Assembly (NCBI RefSeq): GCF_914271545.1
Contig: NZ_CAJZAH010000008.1
Coordinates: forward strand, 1-64,000
Length of the DNA: 64,000 nucleotides
From: Cupriavidus respiraculi
GTDB taxonomy: Bacteria; Pseudomonadota; Gammaproteobacteria; Burkholderiales; Burkholderiaceae
Reading direction: 5' to 3'
How positions within the stretch are numbered: the first letter of the stretch is position 1; every line of letters begins with the position of its first letter. Shown piece after piece: positions 43,227 through 51,978 of the stretch. The position numbers and the translations under genes are program-made. Under the pieces are notes generated by a model. The model saw nothing but the letters and a program-made list of their open reading frames with translations, had not been told where the DNA came from and searched no databases.

Positions 43227-43680
43227 GCGGATCGGGGCAAGGAGCGGGTGGGCGGGGCGAGCCACTGGTGGCTCGGTCCACCTCGCGAAAACATTGGCTG
43301 CGGGTGGCAGGGGCGGCAAGGTTGCCGCCGTGGCCGGCAAGCCGCGCGGGGTGTCCGAAGCGGCTTTCCGGGAAGGGTTTTATTGTACAATAACCCGGTT
43401 TACGGCCTCCCGACCGGGTGGCGTGTGGCATTCACCGCCACCCGCCGCGGCCCCGCGGCAGGCCCGCATGTCGTTCCATCGTGGCAGCAGTGGCAACACA
43501 ATCCGGCGGTAATCCCGTTTCGGCCCGGTCAGGCCGGGACGGAGATCACGGCGGTTTCCCGGCCCTCGCGGCCTGCTGACTCTCCGATGTCCAAGTCTTC
43601 GCCCAGCGCGTCCTCACCGCGGGCGGGAGGCTGAACGGCAAGCATGACGGTATTCAAAAACAATCAGACAAGGTGTGCGA
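43227..43680. promoter_or_regulatory. Divergent ysxC / cytochrome c4 regulatory region
   Basis: This 454-base spacer separates divergent genes. Near ysxC, CGAGCCAC (43258-43265) faces GTGGCTCG (43268-43275). In the middle is a perfect 14-bp palindrome, TTATTGTACAATAA (43380-43393), the only AT-rich spot; it gives TACAAT on both strands and may hold overlapping divergent -10 elements. The cytochrome leader is structured: GGGTGGCG (43416-43423) with CGCCACCC (43436-43443), and GGCCGGGA (43532-43539) with TCCCGGCC (43557-43564). A 15-codon frame at 43587-43634 lacks a ribosome binding site. No gene is supported. Confidence 0.5.
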
Positions 43681-44340
43681 ATGAACCGCATTGCGAAACT
43701 TCTGGCTGTCGTGGCGCTGGCACTGCCGGCAACGGCCATGACCGGTCTGGCATCTGCCGCAGAGCAGGCCGCCGTCAAAGCTGATCCGGCCAAGGGCGAA
43801 ACGCTTTTCTCGCAAGGCGCGCCCGATCGCAATGTGGCCGCCTGCCTGAGCTGCCATGGCGCCGGCGGCAACAGCGGCGCGGCGGTCAACCCCAAGCTTG
43901 CCGCCCAGCACCCCGAATACATCGACAAGCAGTTGAAGGACTTCAAGACCAAGGTCCGCAACAACCCCATCATGACGCCCATCGCCGCGCAGCTGACCGA
44001 CCAGGAAATGCGCGACCTGGGCGCCTATCTCGGCAAGCAGGCCCTCAAGCCGGCCACCGCGAAGAACAAGGACACCATCGAGCAGGGCCAGAAGATCTAT
44101 CGTGGTGGTATCGCCGCGAAGGGCGTGCCGGCCTGCGCCGCCTGCCACGGCCCGACCGGCGCTGGCATCCCGGCCCAGTATCCGCGCATCGGCGGCCAGT
44201 TCTCCGAATACACCGAAGCGCAACTGGTCGCCTTCCGCCAGGGCAACCGCAAGAACAACCCTGTGATGACCGCCATCGCGGCCAAGATGTCGGACGCCGA
44301 GATCAAGGCAGTGGCCGACTACGTCGCCGGCGTTCGCTAA
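43681..44340 (+). CDS. Cytochrome c4, dihaem
   Basis: A 219-residue periplasmic dihaem cytochrome c that passes electrons toward terminal oxidases. A signal peptide (hydrophobic about 6-20, cleavage after ASA near 27) is followed by two class I domains with haem motifs CLSCH at 55-59 and CAACH at 152-156. Axial Met candidates are in NNPIMTPIA and NNPVMTAIA. I chose ATG 43681, 7 bases after AAGG. It stands just before resB-ccsB, which mature c-type cytochromes, though a terminator lies between. Confidence 0.95.
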   Translation: MNRIAKLLAVVALALPATAMTGLASAAEQAAVKADPAKGETLFSQGAPDRNVAACLSCHGAGGNSGAAVNPKLAAQHPEYIDKQLKDFKTKVRNNPIMTPIAAQLTDQEMRDLGAYLGKQALKPATAKNKDTIEQGQKIYRGGIAAKGVPACAACHGPTGAGIPAQYPRIGGQFSEYTEAQLVAFRQGNRKNNPVMTAIAAKMSDAEIKAVADYVAGVR

Positions 44341-44429
44341 GTCGTTCCGCGTCGGGGCGTCCCTCGGGGACGCCCGGGCCTTGCTTCGGCGGGGTACCGG
44401 ACCGCAACCAAGCGGCCCGACAACAATCG

Positions 44430-44470
44430 AAAAGGGTGGCCTGCGCGAGCATGTCCACCCTTTTTTATTT
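44430..44470 (+). terminator. Terminator after cytochrome c4
   Basis: AAAAGGGTGG (44430-44439) pairs perfectly with CCACCCTTTT (44455-44464) and is followed by further T (TTTTTTATTTC). An additional GC-rich dyad lies just after the stop codon. It separates the cytochrome gene from resB, whose ATG is 24 bases further on, leaving little room for a separate resB promoter. Confidence 0.85.
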
Positions 44471-44493
44471 CACCGCCTCGGCCTCATCCGCAC

Positions 44494-46701
44494 ATGTCGA
44501 CCGTTTCCACTTCGGGCCTGCACCTGAAGACATCCCACCGCCTGCTGCGTGACGTCGTCGAGCTGCTGTCGTCGATGCGTTTTGCCATCGCGCTGCTGAC
44601 GGTCATCTCGATCGCCAGCGTGATCGGCACGGTGCTCAAGCAGAACGAGCCGTATCCGAACTACGTCAACCAGTTCGGTCCCTTCTGGGCCGACCTGTTC
44701 CACGCGCTGTCGCTGCAGAAGGTGTACAGCTCGTGGTGGTTCCTGCTGATCCTGGCCTTCCTGGTCGTGTCGACCTCGCTGTGCATCGCGCGCAATGCGC
44801 CGAAGATGATCGCGGACATGCGCTCGTGGAAGGACCATGTGCGCGAGCGCAGCCTGCGCGCGTTCCACCACCGGGGCGAGTTCGACAGCGGCAACGGCCG
44901 GGCCGACACGGTGGCGCGGCTGGCGGCACTGCTGGTCAACCGGCGCTACCGGGTCAAGCGGGTCGAGCACGAGGGCGCGACGCTGATCGCGGCCAAGGCC
45001 GGGGCCTTCAACAAGCTGGGCTATATCTTCGCGCACGTGGCCATCGTCGTGATCTGCATCGGCGGCCTGCTCGACGGCGACATGCTGATCCGCGCGCAGA
45101 TGTGGTTCGGCGGCAAGACGCCGGTCAGCGGCAACGCGGTCATCAACGAGATTCCGCCGCAGCACCGCCTGCCGGCCAGCAACCCGGGCTTTCGGGGCAA
45201 TGCCTTCGTGCCGGAGGGCGCCACCGTCTCCACCGCCATCCTGAATGTCGCCGACGGCGCGCTGGTGCAGGATCTGCCTTTCAGCCTGACGCTGAAGAAG
45301 TTCACGGTCGAGCATTACTCCACCGGCATGCCCAAGCTGTTCGCCTCCGACGTGATCGTGACGGACCGCGCCACCGGCAAGCAGACGGAGGCCACGGTCA
45401 AGGTCAACGAGCCGCTGATCGTGGACGGCATCGCCATCTACCAGTCCTCGTTCGAGGACGGGGGCTCGCGCCTGAAGTTCGTCGGCTATCCGATGCAGGG
45501 CGCGCAGACCGGCACGTTCCCGCTGGCCGGCACGGTGGGCGGGCAGTTGCCGCTCAAGGGTACCGGCACGGCCGCGGACGACGCGGGGCTGACGGTCGAG
45601 TTCGCCGACTTCCGGCTGATGAATATCGAGAACGTCACCGACGCCTCCGGCAAGCCGGACGCGCGCGGCGTCGCCCGCAAGTCCTTCAACGAGCAGCTCG
45701 AGGCCCGGCTCGGCTCGGCGGCCAATCCCGAGCGCGGCAAGGAGCTGCGCAACGTCGGCCCGTCGGTGCAGTACAAGCTGCGCGACCGCAACGGCCAGGC
45801 GCGCGAGTTCAACAACTACATGGTGCCCGTGGCGCTGGACGGCCAGCTGGTCTTCCTTGCCGGCATGCGCGACTCGCCGAGCGAGGCCTTCCGCTACCTG
45901 CGCATCCCGGCCGACGACCAGAACACGGTGGCCGACTGGATGCGCCTGCGCGCGGCGCTGCAGGACCGCGCGCTGCGCGGCGAGGCGGCACGGCGTTTCG
46001 CGCAGGCCTCGATGCCTGGCGACGACAAGGCGCCGCTGCGGGCGCAGCTGGGCGAGAGCGCACAGCGCGCGCTGGACCTGTTTGCCGGCGCCTCGCGCGG
46101 CGACGGCGAGGCGCCGCCGGGCGGCTTCACGGCCATTGCCGCCTTCCTGGAAAAGTCGGTGCCACCGGCCGAGCAGCAAAAGGCCGCCGACGTGCTGCTC
46201 AAGATCCTGAACGGCACCATGTGGGAGCTGTGGCAGCTCGCGCGCGAGCGCGACAAGCTGCCCGTGGTGCCCAACAGCGCGCAAAGCGGCGCGTTCCTGC
46301 AGCAGGCGATCAACGCGCTGTCGGACAGTTTCTTCTACGCCGCGCCGGTCTTCCTGCAGCTCGACGACTTCCAGGAAGTGAAGGCCAGCGTGTTCCAGAT
46401 GACCCGTGCGCCGGGCAAGAACATCGTGTATCTTGGCTGCCTGCTGCTGGTACTGGGCGTGTTCTCCATGCTCTATATCCGCGAGCGCCGCGTCTGGATC
46501 TGGGTGAAGGACCGGGCCGACGACCGCACGAGCGGCGGCGCCGCCGACGCGGGCGCGGCCGATGCCGATGCCACCGGCAGCCATGTGCTGATGGCCATGT
46601 CGACCCAGCGTCGCACCCTCGATTTCGAGAAGGAATTCGCGGCCCTGCGCGACGACGTGCGGCGGGCCGCGGGCGGCACCGCGGTGCCGGACGCCGACTA
46701 G
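44494..46701 (+). CDS. resB: Cytochrome c biogenesis protein ResB
   Basis: A 735-residue membrane protein of the system II cytochrome c synthetase, which with CcsB/ResC exports haem and attaches it to apocytochrome c. Three N-terminal hydrophobic segments (near MRFAIALLTVISIASVIGTV, SSWWFLLILAFLVVST and LGYIFAHVAIVVICIGGLL) precede a large periplasmic domain, and a fourth span (NIVYLGCLLLVLGVFSMLYI) is near 645-665. ResB proteins of this length are normal. ccsB follows after 47 bases. Confidence 0.95.
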   Translation: MSTVSTSGLHLKTSHRLLRDVVELLSSMRFAIALLTVISIASVIGTVLKQNEPYPNYVNQFGPFWADLFHALSLQKVYSSWWFLLILAFLVVSTSLCIARNAPKMIADMRSWKDHVRERSLRAFHHRGEFDSGNGRADTVARLAALLVNRRYRVKRVEHEGATLIAAKAGAFNKLGYIFAHVAIVVICIGGLLDGDMLIRAQMWFGGKTPVSGNAVINEIPPQHRLPASNPGFRGNAFVPEGATVSTAILNVADGALVQDLPFSLTLKKFTVEHYSTGMPKLFASDVIVTDRATGKQTEATVKVNEPLIVDGIAIYQSSFEDGGSRLKFVGYPMQGAQTGTFPLAGTVGGQLPLKGTGTAADDAGLTVEFADFRLMNIENVTDASGKPDARGVARKSFNEQLEARLGSAANPERGKELRNVGPSVQYKLRDRNGQAREFNNYMVPVALDGQLVFLAGMRDSPSEAFRYLRIPADDQNTVADWMRLRAALQDRALRGEAARRFAQASMPGDDKAPLRAQLGESAQRALDLFAGASRGDGEAPPGGFTAIAAFLEKSVPPAEQQKAADVLLKILNGTMWELWQLARERDKLPVVPNSAQSGAFLQQAINALSDSFFYAAPVFLQLDDFQEVKASVFQMTRAPGKNIVYLGCLLLVLGVFSMLYIRERRVWIWVKDRADDRTSGGAADAGAADADATGSHVLMAMSTQRRTLDFEKEFAALRDDVRRAAGGTAVPDAD

Positions 46702-46748
46702 CGCGGCCGGGTCCACCCGCCGCTCCCCACTTAAGAGCAGGTAAGGAT

Positions 46749-47942
46749 ATGTCCTCCAACGCTACCAACATCAATCCGCCGGCGGCGGCCCGGGACGCCG
46801 CGGCGCCCGAGGGCGTCTACATGCAGCCGCCGCTGCTGCGCCGGCTGTCCTGGGTCGACTGGGTCTACGCAGTGCTGCTGGCGGTCGGCGCCGGCTTCGC
46901 GCTGACGCGCTACGGCCAGTGGATGGATGGCTACGACAAGGGCGTGCTGGTGGCCTCGGTGCCCACCTTCGCCTTGATGGGCTGGTACTGGAAGCCGGTG
47001 CGGCCGCTGATGGCCGGGCTGACGGTGCTGTCGCTGCTCGCCATCCAGCTTTATCAGGGCGATCTCGCCCGCGCCGAACAGGCGTTCTTCCTGAAGTATT
47101 TCCTGTCGAGCCAGTCGGCCATCCTGTGGATGTCGGCGCTGGTGTTCCTCGGCACGCTGTTCTACTGGGGCGGCCTGCTGGGCCGCTCGGAGGCCGGTTA
47201 CAGCATCGGCAGCAAGATGGTGTGGGCCGCGGTGGTGCTGGGCTTTACCGGCATGCTGGTGCGCTGGTACGAGTCGTACCTGATCGGCACCGATATCGGC
47301 CATATCCCCATCTCGAACCTGTACGAAGTCTTCGTGCTGTTCACGCTGATCACCTCGCTGTTCTACCTGTACTACGAGGGCCGCTACCAGACGCGCGCGC
47401 TGGGCCCCTTCGTGATGCTGGTGGTGTCGGCGGCGGTGGCCTTCCTGCTGTGGTACACGGTGAGCCGCGACGCGCACGAGATCCAGCCGCTGGTGCCGGC
47501 GCTGCAAAGCTGGTGGATGAAGATCCATGTACCGGCCAACTTCGTCGGCTACGGCACCTTTGCGCTGGCGGCCATGGTCGCGGTGGCCTACCTGCTGAAG
47601 CAGCGTGGCATCCTGGCCGAGCGGCTGCCCTCGCTCGACCTGCTGGACGACGTGATGTACAAGGCCATTGCAGTTGGCTTTGCATTCTTCACCATCGCCA
47701 CCATCCTGGGCGCGCTGTGGGCGGCGGAGGCTTGGGGCGGCTACTGGAGCTGGGACCCCAAGGAGACCTGGGCGCTGATCGTTTGGCTGAACTACGCGGC
47801 CTGGCTGCACATGCGGCTGATGAAGGGCCTGCGCGGCACCATGGCGGCCTGGTGGGCCGTGGTCGGCCTGCTGGTGACGACCTTCGCCTTCCTCGGCGTC
47901 AATATGTTCCTGTCGGGGCTGCACAGCTACGGCGAGCTCTGA
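46749..47942 (+). CDS. ccsB: Cytochrome c biogenesis protein CcsB/ResC
   Basis: A 397-residue polytopic membrane protein, the haem-handling half of the system II synthetase. The WWD signature AWGGYWSWDPKETWALIVW is near residues 328-346, and conserved His residues occur in the flanking loops (for example DAHEIQPL and MKIHVPANF). I chose ATG 46749, preceded by AAGGA, giving a protein that begins MSSNATNINPPAAARDAA; upstream in-frame codons are only the resB shadow. With DsbD at 37913 supplying reductant, the window holds the main parts of periplasmic cytochrome c assembly. Confidence 0.95.
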   Translation: MSSNATNINPPAAARDAAAPEGVYMQPPLLRRLSWVDWVYAVLLAVGAGFALTRYGQWMDGYDKGVLVASVPTFALMGWYWKPVRPLMAGLTVLSLLAIQLYQGDLARAEQAFFLKYFLSSQSAILWMSALVFLGTLFYWGGLLGRSEAGYSIGSKMVWAAVVLGFTGMLVRWYESYLIGTDIGHIPISNLYEVFVLFTLITSLFYLYYEGRYQTRALGPFVMLVVSAAVAFLLWYTVSRDAHEIQPLVPALQSWWMKIHVPANFVGYGTFALAAMVAVAYLLKQRGILAERLPSLDLLDDVMYKAIAVGFAFFTIATILGALWAAEAWGGYWSWDPKETWALIVWLNYAAWLHMRLMKGLRGTMAAWWAVVGLLVTTFAFLGVNMFLSGLHSYGEL

Positions 47943-47974
47943 TCCGCGGGCCCGCCGGCCCGCTCCCGGACGAC

Positions 47975-48003
47975 AAACCTGCCCCTCGGGGCAGGTTTTT
48001 TTT
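47975..48003 (+). terminator. Terminator after ccsB
   Basis: AAACCTGCCCC (47975-47985) pairs with GGGGCAGGTTT (47988-47998), followed by an unbroken T run to 48003. It ends resB-ccsB and isolates the following ECF sigma factor operon. Confidence 0.92.
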
Positions 48004-48012
48004 CGCCGGCAT

Positions 48013-48040
48013 GGAATAAATGCATCACATCGGGTGTTTA
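48013..48040 (+). promoter_or_regulatory. Candidate ECF-sigma promoter
   Basis: GGAATAAA at 48013-48020 resembles -35 elements of several ECF sigma factors, with TGTTTA (48035-48040) at -10 distance (16-base gap from GGAATA). It lies right after the ccsB terminator and 52 bases before the lipoprotein start, where an autoregulated promoter of the sigma operon is expected. Another GGAATA (50106-50111) lies upstream of msrP. Assignment is inference. Confidence 0.4.
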
Positions 48041-48091
48041 CTGAGGGGCAGGGCGCCGGCTGGCGGCGCCCCCAGACCAGGAGACCGCATC

Positions 48092-48550
48092 ATGGCCCTT
48101 TCCCGCCGTTTCGCTTCCGGAACCGCGTCCCTGTCCCGCACGACGCTCCGCTCGGCCTTGCTGGCCACCACCTGCGCGGCCGTTCTGCTGTCCGGCTGTT
48201 CGACCCTGGCCGGCGATGGCGGCGGCGCGAAGGCCGGCATGCCCGCCGCCGTCAAGGTGGCCGACGGCGTGCTGACCGATCCGCAGGGGCTGACGCTCTA
48301 CACGTTCGATCGCGACACCGCCAACAGCGGCAAGAGCGTCTGCAACGGGCCCTGCGCCACCAACTGGCCGCCGCTGCTGGCGCAGCCGGGCACCGCGCCG
48401 ACCGGCGGCTACACCGTCGTCACCCGCGATGACGGCACGCGCCAGTGGGCCTACAAGGGCAAGCCGCTGTACCGCTTCGCCAAGGACGCCAAGCCGGGCG
48501 ACCGCACCGGCGACAACCTCAACAACGTGTGGCACGTCGCCAAGCCCTGA
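48092..48550 (+). CDS. Lipoprotein with Yx(F/W/Y)xxD repeats (COG4315-like)
   Basis: A 152-residue predicted outer-membrane or periplasmic lipoprotein of unknown function. The lipobox LLSGC places the lipidated Cys at residue 36 after a long signal region. The mature part has two repeat motifs, LYTFDRD and LYRFAKD, plus a CNGPCATNWPP segment with two Cys, all typical of the secreted repeat family often found beside ECF sigma factors. AGGAG is 8 bases before ATG 48092. It is first in the sigma/anti-sigma operon, so it is probably a regulon member. Confidence 0.85.
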   Translation: MALSRRFASGTASLSRTTLRSALLATTCAAVLLSGCSTLAGDGGGAKAGMPAAVKVADGVLTDPQGLTLYTFDRDTANSGKSVCNGPCATNWPPLLAQPGTAPTGGYTVVTRDDGTRQWAYKGKPLYRFAKDAKPGDRTGDNLNNVWHVAKP

Positions 48551-48601
48551 CGGCCTGGACTGCGGCGCACGCAGGACCGGATCATCGCCACGGCCCCGGG
48601 C

Positions 48602-49165
48602 ATGGACGGGTTTGACCGCCAACTGATCGCGCTGGCGCCGCGCCTGCGGCGCCATGCGCGCGGCCTGACTCGCGACGTGGCGGCGGCCGACGACCTGGTG
48701 CAGGACACCCTGGAGCGGGCGCTGCGCTATCGCTGGCGTTTCCGCCTGCGCACGGGCGCGCGCTGGGGCGACGGCGGCGACGGCCTGCTGTCGTGGCTGC
48801 TGACGCTGATGCACCGGCTGCGCCTGAACGGCGTGCGCCGCGCGGATCTGGTGGTCGCGGCCGATGTCCTGCCCGACGTTGCCGCACCCGGCGCCGATCC
48901 CGGCCTGCGCCGCGATCTCGCGCGTGCGCTGGAGGCGCTGCCCGAGGCCCAGCGGGCGGTGCTGCTGCTGGTCAGCCTGGAGCAGTTCTCCTACCAGGAG
49001 GCGGCGCGCGTGCTGGACGTGCCGGTCGGCACCGTGATGTCCCGGCTGGCGCGGGCCCGCGAGCGCATGCGCCAGTTGCTCGACGGCGAGACGGCACCCG
49101 ATGCGGCGACGACCGCCGGCGCACCGCGGCCGGCCACCCGACCCGGCCTGCAAAGAATCAAATGA
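48602..49165 (+). CDS. ECF-family RNA polymerase sigma factor
   Basis: A 187-residue sigma-70 family protein with only regions 2 and 4. Region 2 includes DDLVQDTLERALRYRWRF and region 4 includes LPEAQRAVLLLVSLEQFSYQ then EAARVLDVPVGTVMSRLARA with the helix-turn-helix. Its stop overlaps the start of the anti-sigma gene by 4 bases, which usually ensures stoichiometric synthesis. No good Shine-Dalgarno sequence is visible before ATG 48602. Target genes probably include its own operon and possibly msrPQ. Confidence 0.93.
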   Translation: MDGFDRQLIALAPRLRRHARGLTRDVAAADDLVQDTLERALRYRWRFRLRTGARWGDGGDGLLSWLLTLMHRLRLNGVRRADLVVAADVLPDVAAPGADPGLRRDLARALEALPEAQRAVLLLVSLEQFSYQEAARVLDVPVGTVMSRLARARERMRQLLDGETAPDAATTAGAPRPATRPGLQRIK

Positions 49166-50019
49166 CGCCCCCACCGATCCCGGACGAAGACGAACTGCAT
49201 GCCTATGCCGACGGCCGGCTGGCGTCCGCCCGCCGCGCCGAGGTGGATGCCTATCTGGCCGCCCACCCGCAGGCCGCGGCGCGCGTCGCGTCGTGGCAGC
49301 GGCAGGCGCGCGAACTGCATGCCGCGCTGGACGGCGTGCTCAACGAACCGGTGCCGGGCCGGGCCCTGCCGGCCGGGCTGCGCGGGCAGGACGGCGCGCG
49401 CGCGCCCTCGCCGGGGCGCCGCACGGCATGGACGGTGGGACTGGCGGCCAGCGTCGCGTCGCTGGCGCTGGGCGCCGCCATCGGCTGGATGGCGCACGGC
49501 AGCATGGCCGCGGGCGGCGCGGGCGGCGGCCTGATCGCCACCGCGCCGGCGGTGGAGCGCTTCGCGCGCCAGGCGCTGGCCAGCCACGTGGTCTACGCAC
49601 CGGAGGTGCGGCATCCGGTCGAGGTGACGGCCGACGACGAGGCGCATTTGGTGGCATGGTTGTCCAAGCGCCTCGGCGCGCCGCTGCAGGTGCCCGACCT
49701 CTACCCGCTGGGCTTCCGGCTGATGGGGGGGCGTCTGGGGGTCGCCGAGGGCGGACCGTCCGCCATCCTGATGTACGAGGGCCAGGACGGTACCCGCCTG
49801 TCGCTGCAGCTGCGCCGGATGGCGCAGGGCACGCCGGACACCGGTTTCCGGATGGAAAGAATGGGCCGCGGCCCGAGCGACCGGCCTGCCGATGCGGCCC
49901 GCACGATGGCCTTTTACTGGGTCGACCGGGATGTCGGGTTTGCGCTGGCCGGCCCGCTGGAGCGCGACCGGCTGCTGGCGCTGGCCCAGAGCGTATATCG
50001 CCAGTACCGCAGCGGTTGA
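49162..50019 (+). CDS. Transmembrane anti-sigma factor
   Basis: A 285-residue protein with an acidic N-terminal domain (DEDELHAYADGRLASARRAE) like the RskA/COG5662 class, one membrane span near residues 89-110 (VGLAASVASLALGAAIGWMA) and a periplasmic domain of about 175 residues. It lacks the HxxxCxxC zinc motif and has no Cys, so thiol-based sensing is unlikely; regulated proteolysis or ligand sensing are alternatives. It starts in the stop of the sigma gene (ATGA). Confidence 0.9.
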   Translation: MTPPPIPDEDELHAYADGRLASARRAEVDAYLAAHPQAAARVASWQRQARELHAALDGVLNEPVPGRALPAGLRGQDGARAPSPGRRTAWTVGLAASVASLALGAAIGWMAHGSMAAGGAGGGLIATAPAVERFARQALASHVVYAPEVRHPVEVTADDEAHLVAWLSKRLGAPLQVPDLYPLGFRLMGGRLGVAEGGPSAILMYEGQDGTRLSLQLRRMAQGTPDTGFRMERMGRGPSDRPADAARTMAFYWVDRDVGFALAGPLERDRLLALAQSVYRQYRSG

Positions 50020-50105
50020 GACCGCGCGGGGCGCGACCGAACGCCGCAGGTGGCGTTGCCGGCGGGCCGCGCACCCTGGACCGCTGCACCGGTCCAACGC
50101 AGTAA

Positions 50106-50111
50106 GGAATA
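50106..50111 (+). promoter_or_regulatory. GGAATA element upstream of msrP
   Basis: The hexamer GGAATA recurs here, 80 bases before the msrP start, matching the element before the lipoprotein gene. The -10 region does not resemble the other site, so a shared ECF promoter is only suggested. Confidence 0.25.
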
Positions 50112-50190
50112 CCCCGGTCGCGCCGTGCCGGCCCGGCCGGGAAGTCGCAACGCAGGCAGGTCCGCCCGCTTTACACGCAAAGGAATGACG

Positions 50191-51192
50191 ATGCTGATCC
50201 CCTCACCAAAGTGGCTGCGTGGCGACGATGTCGCCGCCAGCGAAATCACGCCGCGCGAGGTGTTCGAGTCGCGGCGGCGCTGGCTGGCGCTGGCGGCGGC
50301 CGGCGCCGCTGGCGGCGCGCTGGGCCCGTGGTTCGCGCGCGAGGCGCTGGCGCAGAACCCCGCCGCGCAGAAGCTGCCCGCCACGCCCAACAACGCCTAC
50401 GTGCTGACCGACAAGGCCACGCCTTACGACGACGTCACCACGTACAACAACTTCTACGAGTTCGGCACCGACAAGTCCGACCCCGCGCGCAATGCGGGCA
50501 GCTTGCGCCCGCGCCCGTGGCAGGTCTCGGTCGAGGGTCTGGTCAAGCGGCCCAAGGTCTACGACATCGACGAGCTCACGCGGCTGGCGCCGCAGGAGCA
50601 GCGGGTCTACCGGCTGCGCTGCGTCGAAGGGTGGTCGATGGTGATTCCCTGGACCGGCTATTCGCTGGCCGAACTGATCCGCCGCGTCGAGCCGCAGGGC
50701 AGCGCGAAATTCGTGGAGTTCGTCACGCTGGCCGACAAGAAGCAGATGCCGGGGCTGGGCAGCCCCGTGCTGGACTGGCCCTACACGGAAGGGCTGCGGC
50801 TGGACGAGGCCATGCATCCGCTGACGCTGCTGACGTTCGGGCTGTATGGCGAGGTGCTGCCCAACCAGAACGGCGCGCCGGTGCGCCTCGTGGTGCCGTG
50901 GAAGTACGGCTTCAAGAGCGCCAAGTCGATCGTGAAGATCCGCTTCGTCGAGAAGCAGCCGCGCACCAGCTGGAACATCGCGGCCCCGCAGGAATACGGC
51001 TTCTATTCGAACGTGAATCCGGACGTCGACCATCCGCGCTGGAGCCAGGCCACCGAGCGCCGGATCGGCGAGAGCAAGGGGGGCGGCTTCGGTGCGCTGT
51101 TCGCGCCCAAGCGCAAGACCCTGCCGTTCAACGGCTATGCGCAGCAGGTGGCGTCGCTGTACCAGGGCATGGACCTGCGCAAGCAGTTCTAA
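50191..51192 (+). CDS. msrP: Protein-methionine-sulfoxide reductase catalytic subunit MsrP
   Basis: A 333-residue periplasmic molybdoenzyme that reduces methionine sulfoxide in envelope proteins, taking electrons from MsrQ. A twin-arginine signal ([17 protein letters not shown], residues 27-43) ends near ALAQN. The molybdenum-ligand Cys is in [10 protein letters not shown] at about residue 144. I chose ATG 50191, 6 bases after AGGA; the ATG at 50185 touches that site. msrQ follows after 32 bases. Formerly called YedY. Confidence 0.95.
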   Translation: MLIPSPKWLRGDDVAASEITPREVFESRRRWLALAAAGAAGGALGPWFAREALAQNPAAQKLPATPNNAYVLTDKATPYDDVTTYNNFYEFGTDKSDPARNAGSLRPRPWQVSVEGLVKRPKVYDIDELTRLAPQEQRVYRLRCVEGWSMVIPWTGYSLAELIRRVEPQGSAKFVEFVTLADKKQMPGLGSPVLDWPYTEGLRLDEAMHPLTLLTFGLYGEVLPNQNGAPVRLVVPWKYGFKSAKSIVKIRFVEKQPRTSWNIAAPQEYGFYSNVNPDVDHPRWSQATERRIGESKGGGFGALFAPKRKTLPFNGYAQQVASLYQGMDLRKQF

Positions 51193-51224
51193 GCGCCGCC
51201 GCGACCATCACGGGACCGATATCG

Positions 51225-51935
51225 ATGAGGACCGACTCTTCCGCCCGCAACGCGCCAGCCAATGTTGCGGGCCTCGACCGGCCGGCGCCAGGCGCGGCCC
51301 GCGCCGCCGCCAAGGGAGGGCTGGCCGGCCTGGCCCCGGCGCAGGTACGGCTGGTCAAGGCCGCGCTGTGGCTGCTGGCGCTGCTGCCGTTCGCGCGTCT
51401 GCTGTATCTGGGCGCGACGGGGCAATTCGGCGCCAACCCGCTGGAGTTCGTCACGCGCTCCACCGGAACCTGGACGCTGGTGATGCTGTGCGCCACGCTC
51501 GCCGTCACGCCGCTGCGGCGGCTGACCGGCTGGAACTGGCTGCTTCGCCTGCGCCGCATGCTGGGCCTGTTCGCCTTCTTCTACGGCCTGATGCATTTCC
51601 TGCTGTGGCTGGGCGTCGATCGCGGCTTCGACCTGGCCTATATGGCCAAGGACGTGGTCAAGCGACCCTTCATCACGGTGGGCTTCGCCGCGTTCGTGCT
51701 GATGGTGCCGCTGGCGCTGACCTCGACCAACGGCATGGTGCGGCGCCTGGGCGGCAAGCGCTGGCAGGCGCTGCACAAGTCGATCTACGCGATCGCGGTG
51801 CTCGCCATCCTGCACTACTGGTGGCACAAGGCGGGCAAGAACGATTTCACCGAGGTGTCGATCTATGCCGCGGTGGTCTTCGTGCTGCTGGGGGTGCGGG
51901 TCTGGTGGTGGCGGCGCAACGCAGCCGGCCGCTGA
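51225..51935 (+). CDS. msrQ: Haem-binding membrane subunit MsrQ
   Basis: A 236-residue inner-membrane ferric-reductase-like b-haem protein that passes quinol or flavin electrons to MsrP. After a 45-residue Ala-rich N-terminus, six spans follow (for example AALWLLALLPFARLLYLGA, MLGLFAFFYGLMHFLLWLGV). Candidate haem His residues are in YGLMHFLLW, QALHKSIYA and LAILHYWWH. Start ATG 51225 (MRTDSSARNAPANVAG) is the first reasonable codon after msrP. Formerly called YedZ. Confidence 0.92.
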   Translation: MRTDSSARNAPANVAGLDRPAPGAARAAAKGGLAGLAPAQVRLVKAALWLLALLPFARLLYLGATGQFGANPLEFVTRSTGTWTLVMLCATLAVTPLRRLTGWNWLLRLRRMLGLFAFFYGLMHFLLWLGVDRGFDLAYMAKDVVKRPFITVGFAAFVLMVPLALTSTNGMVRRLGGKRWQALHKSIYAIAVLAILHYWWHKAGKNDFTEVSIYAAVVFVLLGVRVWWWRRNAAGR

Positions 51936-51978
51936 GGCAAGCGGCCGGCGGAGGGCGGGGTCGCCGGACGGCGGCGCC

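Noticed and set aside
44733-47942. A 1069-codon plus-strand frame that looks like a resB-ccsB fusion
   Set aside because: Its first two thirds are an out-of-frame reading of resB. ccsB has its own start at 46749 with a ribosome binding site.
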